A stretch of 38,335 bases of DNA. Origin: Cudoniella acicularis. Its lineage: Eukaryota > Ascomycota > Leotiomycetes > Helotiales > Helotiaceae. The translations under genes and the position numbers were made by a program. The stretch spans positions 1 to 38,335 of the forward strand of contig JAAMPI010000422.1 of assembly GCA_013054445.1 (NCBI GenBank), written 5' to 3'. This document shows positions 32,057 through 38,335 of this stretch, piece after piece. Position 1 is the stretch's first letter, and the number at the start of each line of letters is the position of its first letter. The notes beneath the pieces were generated by a model that was not told the DNA's origin, searched no databases, and saw only the letters and a list, made by a program, of their open reading frames with translations.

Positions 32057-34078
32057 TTGATAGTTGATAGTACTGGAACGAAGTGTGTGGGTGTTACGCT
32101 CACGGCGGTGGCTGCCACTGTGCCGTGATTTGAGTAGAGTAGCTTGGTAGCGTTTGAGAAGAAAGGTAAGGATGGAGGGGCTGAGGGGGATAAATCGTCA
32201 ATGGAGATTTTCCAACAATCGATAATCGAATGTAGCCTATGTTCTTACTAAAGATTCTAAATACGTCGACACGTACATCTTCCAGAGTGACCACTCAGCT
32301 CTGCCTTTATTAAGATTCGGAATAGAAAATGGGTCGTTCATGGACTGAGAAGGTCTGGGGAGGGAAAGTCGGAGGTTGGATTTGGATCAAAACTATAGGC
32401 TGTGATTCCCTTCATTTGAATCAGCTCTGAAAATCATACTATGAAGTTGGCTTACACAAGATTTAGAACATTTGCGTCTTGAGAATGACAGTCTGTGCCA
32501 CAGCCCTAGGGTCGAATTTTGAACGACTTTCGAGAATCTTTGTCAGGAATATTCGGGTGTCTCTAACGATAACAAGCGAGCCTGGCCCAATTGTCACAAG
32601 AAATATCTGCCATGATACTGGCAATCGCGCATTCTGCAGTTGTGGGATGTGTCTTGAACTTTGATCCAAGTGTTTATTTACTTAATAAACAAGGTGTTTT
32701 GAAGGGTGTCCTGCGGGTTCAGTGCGTCGAAGTCGCGTCGGGTTGGGAGCGCTAAACCGGTTCAAATTCCGAATGGGTTCTAGATATTCGTGTACAGGGG
32801 GTAGTATCGAAGGAAGTGTCTGCTCAGTGGCGTCAAGATATCTGTGGGGTGTGCTGCGGTGCAATGCAAAATCGTGAGGTTGAGTGAAGTCTGTGGAGCA
32901 GAAATTTGGCTTCGGCGTGCACCGACCCTTCGCTCAAGGGCAAGGGTTTACAGAACTAATTTATTCTAAATGATTCTAGTACAAATCGCAATTGAACTTG
33001 TTTTTAAGGATAATGAGATATACGATGAATATAACACAATGATTACTAAAATATAGCGCACTTGGTGCTAGAACGCACTGAACGGAGCTACACTTTGCGA
33101 TCTTTACCAAATTCTCTACTACCAGTAGATTCTTTATTAAAAAAAAAACGCGCGCTGCGCATTGCATGCGCTAACAATGTAATATTACAAAAGGTAGACC
33201 GCGTCCTGTACTGTGAGTTCCTACAGAATTGTAGTGAGACGTGCGTTGTGGTCTGGGCGTTGGAGTCTCTTACTCGTTAGTGATTTGAAGCCTGTAGGTC
33301 CCCCGACTGTTGCGCGCCTAAGCGAACTCGCACAAAACACTCCAAAATCAAGAAAAAGCCACTAAGTGAACAGTGCTAAAGTTCGAGAGTCAACATAAGA
33401 AGATAGGCTAGGTTAGGATAAATCCACTTTTTTTTCTTATAATGCGTCATGGTAGCAGGGATATTGAGACTGTTATAGCCTATTTCGCGATACTATGCGC
33501 ATGGTCGGGAGATAAATTTACCTTCCGATGAAGCCCACCTTTGTTCGTGCCTATTTGATTCAACCAAAAAACTAATAGAGTATTATAGAATCAATATGGA
33601 TTAGCTGCTCGTAAAGAATCATTTCATATAAACTTTAGAATAAATTGTTGTTGTCGCAGCAATTGCGCCCTAATTGATGCCAGGCACTAAGCGAGAATAG
33701 GAAAGGGGGGCTTGACTCAGAGAGTCTGAGTCCCTCGATAGGAATGGGTTGGCTTTCTCTACACCAAAATCTCCCATCTGCAGCGGATAGATACTATTCA
33801 CCTTTCGGAGGCACATTTCCGGCATTTCAGCTTCTACAGGGACTTATGGCTACAAAAGCCAAGCCAAGCCACCCGAAAGGAAGCACAGAACCTCCGAGTC
33901 CGAAACTCCTCCGAATTTTCATGTTTTGACCGAATTGTAACTAATTATAGCCAACAGTAATTGCTCTTATCTCACAATGAAGCTTTCAATCTCTCGCACA
34001 AAATACGCTTTTAATTTTCTTTTCAATAAGTCTCTAACAAACTACCAGACCTCATTTCACGTGGAAAGAGTACCAGTC
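32057..34078. other. Gene-poor 2-kb stretch
   Basis: Two kilobases without a supported gene. Short frames at 32463-32669 and 33062-33280 are not convincing. It includes an A10 run near 33139-33148 beside a GCGC-rich patch, and the trans-enoyl reductase promoter at the right end. An in-frame upstream ATG for that gene lies at 33977. Confidence 0.5.
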
Positions 34079-35263
34079 ATGCTATTGCCAATCTCTCACA
34101 CTGTTATCAAACAAGGAACAGGAGGTATTTTGCAGCTCCAAAGAGTCCCCCTTCCAACCCTCCTTGAGCCCGACCAAATCTTGGTGAAAAACTTTGCCGT
34201 CGCCCTCAACCCATGCGACTGGAAAATGCCTTCTCGATTTCCCTATCCTGGGGCAACTGACGGCTCTGACTTTGCGGGTGAGGTTCTAGAAATTGGTCCC
34301 GGCGTGTTGAGGAAAGATCTAGAAATTGGTGATCGAGTTTGTGGAGCAGTGCATGCCTCCAATCCAGCCTGTTTACAATCTGGCACATTTGCAGAGTATG
34401 TCGTCACGTACGCGGATCTCGTTCTCAAAGTTCCAGACGCGATGTCGTGGGAAAATGCTGCTGCAATTGGAGGCTGTGTGCATGGGAGTTTGGGACTGGC
34501 TCTTTGGGACTCACTGGATTTGCCAGGTCATCCTGATCGACCAGCTTCAATTCCTGCTTACGTGCTGGTGTATGGTGGATCTACGGCCTCTGGAACTTTG
34601 GCAATTCAGTTGGTGACGGCGTATGTCTATATCATTTTGACACTTCCAATTATAATTGCCCCCTTCTCTTTGACCCCCCCAACCCCCCCTATTGCTTCCC
34701 ACATGGCTAATAATATTGTATTGTATTGTAGTGCGGGGTTGAGGTGCATCACGACTTGTTCACCCAAGAACTTTGATTTGGTGAAGTCATACGGCGCCGA
34801 AGCAGCTTTTGACTATAATTCTCCAACTTGCGCCCAAGACATCAAAACCTACACGAAAAACAGGTTGAAATATGCGTTCGATACCATCGCCGAAACCAAG
34901 ACATTGAAAATTTGCTATGAGGCCATCGGGCGTTTGGGGGGAAGATATACAGGCTTAGAGGTTTTCAACAAGGACCTTGCGCTGAATCTAAGAAAAGCTG
35001 TAAAGCCGGATTGGGTTATTGGATTGAAACTTACTGGAAAAGGCGTTGACTTGTCAGGTGGATATGGAAGCCCCCCTGATCTCAAATGTCGCGAATTTGG
35101 GAGGAGATGGTTTCAAACTATGCAAAAATTGATAGATGATGGAAAGATCAGATCACATCCACCGCGAGTTATGCCGGGCGGGATCAAAGACATATTCGAG
35201 GGAATAGAAATGATGCGAAAGAAGGAAGTCTCCGGAGAGAAGTTGGTTTACCGTATCACATGA
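34079..35263 (+). CDS. Trans-acting enoyl reductase (MDR family, LovC-like)
   Basis: Medium-chain NADPH-dependent reductase of the type that works in trans with highly reducing polyketide synthases or PKS-NRPSs. Two exons, 34079..34620 and 34732..35263, give 357 aa, close to LovC-type enzymes. The 111-nt intron (donor GTATGT, branch GGCTAAT, acceptor TTGTAG) is a multiple of three without stops, so naive calling reads through it; splicing joins IQLVTA to AGLRCITTC in proper register. Seen: GROES-like domain with NPCDWKMPSRFPYPGATDG, SDFAGEV and GDRVCG; nucleotide-binding loop VYGGSTASGTLAIQL; then KSYGAEAAFDYN. No structural-zinc cysteine cluster, as in this subfamily. ATG 34079 is chosen because family members start just before HTVIKQ; ATG 33977 would add 34 residues. 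The regulator at 36539 is the only related neighbour and no synthase is in the window. Confidence 0.88.
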   Translation: MLLPISHTVIKQGTGGILQLQRVPLPTLLEPDQILVKNFAVALNPCDWKMPSRFPYPGATDGSDFAGEVLEIGPGVLRKDLEIGDRVCGAVHASNPACLQSGTFAEYVVTYADLVLKVPDAMSWENAAAIGGCVHGSLGLALWDSLDLPGHPDRPASIPAYVLVYGGSTASGTLAIQLVTAYVYIILTLPIIIAPFSLTPPTPPIASHMANNIVLYCSAGLRCITTCSPKNFDLVKSYGAEAAFDYNSPTCAQDIKTYTKNRLKYAFDTIAETKTLKICYEAIGRLGGRYTGLEVFNKDLALNLRKAVKPDWVIGLKLTGKGVDLSGGYGSPPDLKCREFGRRWFQTMQKLIDDGKIRSHPPRVMPGGIKDIFEGIEMMRKKEVSGEKLVYRIT

Positions 35264-36538
35264 ATCTAATCTTGAATTTCACATGGAAATTAATGCTCGG
35301 TTACTCTTGGGAGGTTGAGAACCATATTCTGCCCCTCCCCCCTTTCCTTGGAAAAGTACTCTCGCTTAGCAGATTTGACAACCTGTCAACCCAAAGATGA
35401 CTTAGATTTGTTAATCATTTGGTAATTGATTCCCGATTGCAATCAACAACTGTAAGAAGTCGAGTCTGGTGGTCAATGTTAAAATCCACTGAAGTGTCCG
35501 GACCACTTAAGATTTACCAGCTGTGACTATCATCGGTGACCAATTCGGTGATTTCCGAGTAGTGGCATGCATGTCAGATATTACCAACAACAATTGTTGG
35601 TGCGCGCAACGCGATTTGACAAAGAAACAAAATGTTCCAGCCTCCCAGGCATTCGTGAATCGAGACCAAAAGTCTTGGAAAGAGGATAACCCTGTGAATA
35701 TTTTGAAATACTGCTCCTGTTCAAAGTGACAAAATAATTTACGTCGTGAACCAAATCCGGCACTGTCTTTGAAATGGCGGAAATGGCCATTTTTCACCAT
35801 AGGAGAAATTCATGTGCAGCTTACCCCGGTTCTTCCAACAAACGAGTCAGCACACTGAAGGTACCCCACGATTTGCAAAGTGGCTGTTAAGCGTTACTGT
35901 TGCTACTGCTACTCCAATTAAATATTGTTGGTGATCGTTATCATCAAATTTCTGAGCCAATGAACACCCTTTTCCTCGCCAAAATCTCCAACGGGTCGGC
36001 AATACTACGTTGGCGTTCAGGCATTCAGGCTTGTTGAAGAATCGAGATCGTATGAAACATTGCTGACCACACGCTAAAGAATCAGTGAAGATCTATATCT
36101 AACACCACTGGTTTGTGCCATTACATTTACGAGTCTTGGAAAGAACAATCTCTTATATTAAGGAGGGCTAAAAAAATTAAGCATTATCGGAAAGTCAACA
36201 ATTTTAACAAAGATCAAAACACTCATAAAGCACCTGTATGAATCGATTAATTTTTTAAAGCGTCAGTTTTCTTCAGAAAATGTGGGTATCTTCCAGATAG
36301 CTTGTATTCCTTTCTCAATCCCGCACAGAGGTTCCCAGTAGCCTGATGGTGGGAAACTCGAAGTGACTGGAGAGCGTATTAAAGATGTCGAATGCTCCAT
36401 ATTCAGCTTGCGAGAACCTGTTTCGAATCGACGCCGACTATGTTCAATATGTGCTGTCAAATTTGACGTTGGCTGACCGCAGGCGGGTAGTAACATTATC
36501 CAATTTATCCAAAATCGATCTCACTATCTCGACGAGCA
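35264..36538. other. Intergenic between reductase and regulator
   Basis: About 1.3 kb. A 12-bp palindrome CAACAATTGTTG lies near 35589-35600, possibly chance. The short frames at 35507-35800 and 36263-36496 have no recognisable content. The right end should carry the regulator's promoter. Confidence 0.5.
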
Positions 36539-38134
36539 ATGCAGCCAACAAGATTTGCTTGCGATCGATGTCGGGGGCAAAAGCTTCGCTGCTTAAGAGA
36601 AAGAGGCAACTGCCAACCATGCAAGCGCTGCCACAAAGCCGGTGTGGCATGCCTTGACAGTCCTCAAGCTCGTATAGGACGAGCCCGTCGCTCATCAACC
36701 ACCGACACTTTCGGATATGAGCGCCAAGAGCCGGAAATTCGCTCTCCCCTCTCCACCGGATTCCACCTGCACAATGAAAATTTGTTTCCAATATTAGCAG
36801 AAGATACTTTCGCAACAGGAGAGGACCTCATCCCGCATCCTGCAGAGTTGCAGTTCGGGAATATTTCTGACATCCAACCTACTGTCACTTCTTTCGAGTA
36901 CCCGAGCCAATGGAGCCCTTTCGATTTCTTACCGTCCAATGATGTCCAATCTTCGAACTTCACACCGCTAGAGACATCAAGAATATTTGCGACAACCTCT
37001 ACTAAAGATCAAACACTGGAGCGGACGTTACCAATGGCTTCTTCGCCCTCTCACATCTCGGATTGTGCGCCAAGCTATATCACAACAGGCAGAAATCGAG
37101 ATCCAGGTATTCGAGGAGATAATCAGGACCCTGGAACTTCAAGGGATCATTTGCGACAAGAAAATCTCAAAACTGTTGCTGCTAGAAATACTGGCCATGG
37201 CTCAAATCAACTTCCGGCAACAGCACAAGGCTATTTTACAGGAGAAACGGAGACAAAGCGACTATTGGAATTATCACAATCACTCTACATACAACACAAG
37301 GCTCTAGAAGCCGCACCTTGGACAGGCTATCTCTCTACACTCTCCCTCACGGCAGGTATCAAGCACTCGACGCTACTCTCAGAAAAAACAGGAGTTACGG
37401 AGCCTGTTGGGGATATTCTCTTCAGCTCAGAGAAGTTTCTTGAGATCATAACTCATTTCATGCCATCGACTCAAAACTACGACGATGTAGAAGTCATGGA
37501 AAGCATTGAATCACAGAGCTCGGAATTAAATCAAACGGATATTGCTTCTTTTCAACATACCACTCCCTCACCACGAACACTCAACCTTCCTTCTCCCAAC
37601 CCCAAGGGTCCACCACCACCAGATCAACTTGACACAGCAACTATCCTTCTGGTGTTGAACTGCTATATCCGCCTTCTTTTCATTTACACAACCCTTTTTT
37701 CGCACATAAACCAATACCTCTACTCGTCAAATTCTCCGAAATCGCCCAGCAACGCAGGAAAAAGTTTTTTCTCGCACAACAACCCCGAGCCTCTCCATAT
37801 TGGCGGCTTTTCCTTACACAGCTATGGGGAAATCCAAATTAAGATTCTGGTTGATATTAGTGTTCACTTTATCACAAACATCGAACAGATTTTGGGAGTG
37901 CCGCAGAAATACAGACTGCTGGATTCCGACACGACCGACGACAAGGAAATTGGTGATGGCTCAAGTGCTCATGGAAGCTTGCTAATGACACCACAAATGA
38001 AGATGTTGTTGGAGATGGTTATTAAGATGGCAGAATTGGATATTCAGGATGGGTCCGGTATTGGAGAATTGGGGGCTTCCGCATTGAGGAAAGAGTTTGA
38101 TGCATTACGGAAATTACACACATGGAAGATTTAG
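36539..38134 (+). CDS. Zn2Cys6 transcription factor
   Basis: Fungal binuclear zinc cluster regulator, 531 aa, single exon, ATG 36539. The DNA-binding domain sits at the very N-terminus: CDRCRGQKLRC then CQPCKRCHKAGVAC, giving Cys8, 11, 18, 28, 31 and 38 with C-x2-C-x6-C-x9-C-x2-C-x6-C spacing and an extra Cys25. A basic linker (RIGRARRSS) follows. Residues 60-240 are low-complexity Ser/Thr/Asn/Gln, and a C-terminal helical region contains TATILLVLNCYIRLLFIYTT and HIGGFSLHSYGEIQIKILVD. The latter pattern is common in regulators of secondary-metabolite clusters, but this is a resemblance, not proof. It lies 1.3 kb downstream of the trans-enoyl reductase in the same orientation and may control it. 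No lesions; the ORF ends at TAG 38132-38134. Confidence 0.9.
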   Translation: MQPTRFACDRCRGQKLRCLRERGNCQPCKRCHKAGVACLDSPQARIGRARRSSTTDTFGYERQEPEIRSPLSTGFHLHNENLFPILAEDTFATGEDLIPHPAELQFGNISDIQPTVTSFEYPSQWSPFDFLPSNDVQSSNFTPLETSRIFATTSTKDQTLERTLPMASSPSHISDCAPSYITTGRNRDPGIRGDNQDPGTSRDHLRQENLKTVAARNTGHGSNQLPATAQGYFTGETETKRLLELSQSLYIQHKALEAAPWTGYLSTLSLTAGIKHSTLLSEKTGVTEPVGDILFSSEKFLEIITHFMPSTQNYDDVEVMESIESQSSELNQTDIASFQHTTPSPRTLNLPSPNPKGPPPPDQLDTATILLVLNCYIRLLFIYTTLFSHINQYLYSSNSPKSPSNAGKSFFSHNNPEPLHIGGFSLHSYGEIQIKILVDISVHFITNIEQILGVPQKYRLLDSDTTDDKEIGDGSSAHGSLLMTPQMKMLLEMVIKMAELDIQDGSGIGELGASALRKEFDALRKLHTWKI

Positions 38135-38335
38135 CCCCTGGTTTCGCACTTCTCTATCGGGAAGACTTTGTATTCGGAATAGAGACTAAATTGAACTGGA
38201 TTAAATTTTACGTATATACAGCTGACCCCCCTCTTTGGCTGCGAGACTTGATCCAGTCTAGCCGACAAAATGGAGTTAGTGTCTTCGTTGGTTTCGGCAC
38301 GTACCAAGCTTGGTGCGCTCGAGGCGGAAGATCTT

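Noticed and set aside
32740..32775. tRNA-like B box (GGTTCAAATTCC)
   Set aside because: No matching A box or cloverleaf stems could be drawn around it.
33040..33260. Possible DNA transposon terminal repeats near 33060
   Set aside because: A short GC-rich palindromic patch beside an A10 run, but no matching inverted end or target duplication was found.
35585..35605. Palindrome CAACAATTGTTG as an operator
   Set aside because: A single 12-bp palindrome far from a start, with no known consensus; likely chance.
1..38335. CRISPR array, bacterial operon or prophage
   Set aside because: Introns and protein families are clearly those of a filamentous fungus; no regularly spaced repeat array is present.

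Overview
This window is genomic DNA from a filamentous ascomycete (Pezizomycotina). The evidence is short 48-115 nt spliceosomal introns with GTATGT/GTAAGT-type donors, internal CTAAC/CTGAC branch sites and CAG/TAG acceptors, and fungal families such as a hybrid histidine kinase, a sedolisin, a NACHT-ankyrin STAND protein, a Zn2Cys6 regulator and a trans-enoyl reductase. An AT-rich block with in-frame stops that look like CpA-to-TpA (RIP-type) changes fits the same group. A leotiomycete is my best guess, but that is inference only.

Left arm (1-4200): a compact housekeeping segment on the minus strand. It holds the N-terminus of a Rad14/XPA repair protein running off the left edge, an intact three-exon Pho88/SND3 gene and an intact PIG-P/Gpi19 gene. 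A doubtful ORF lies between the last two.

Middle (4700-16500): accessory DNA. It contains an alpha/beta hydrolase pseudogene, a large NACHT-ankyrin (NLR-like) locus with one premature stop and two 1-nt frame disruptions, a 205-bp hAT-type MITE with a perfect 8-bp target duplication, a secreted S53 peptidase gene with a 1-nt deletion ahead of its catalytic domain, and an F-box-like pseudogene.

16400-25300: a small gene for a stand-alone MULE/FAR1-type zinc-binding domain lies divergent to a complete five-exon hybrid histidine kinase (GAF-HisKA-HATPase-receiver, about 1383 aa). The kinase gene converges on a long, highly charged coiled-coil protein gene that carries a single homopolymer frameshift.

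25300-31500: gene-poor and increasingly AT-rich, with short degenerate repeats, ambiguous bases, a probable solo LTR and a decayed gene whose product had an apparent SUMO-interacting motif, a Myb-like helix and an AT-hook-like motif.

31500-38335: a small secreted protein gene with one nonsense codon just after its signal peptide, an intact orphan trans-enoyl reductase and an intact Zn2Cys6 transcription factor. The last two may be the edge or remnant of a polyketide cluster whose synthase is not in the window.

Throughout, core genes are intact while accessory genes are broken. Some breaks are 1-nt changes in homopolymers and may be sequence errors. Others are nonsense changes, often of the CAA/CAG-to-TAA/TAG type, and look biological. 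No tools were run; family names rest on motif recognition.
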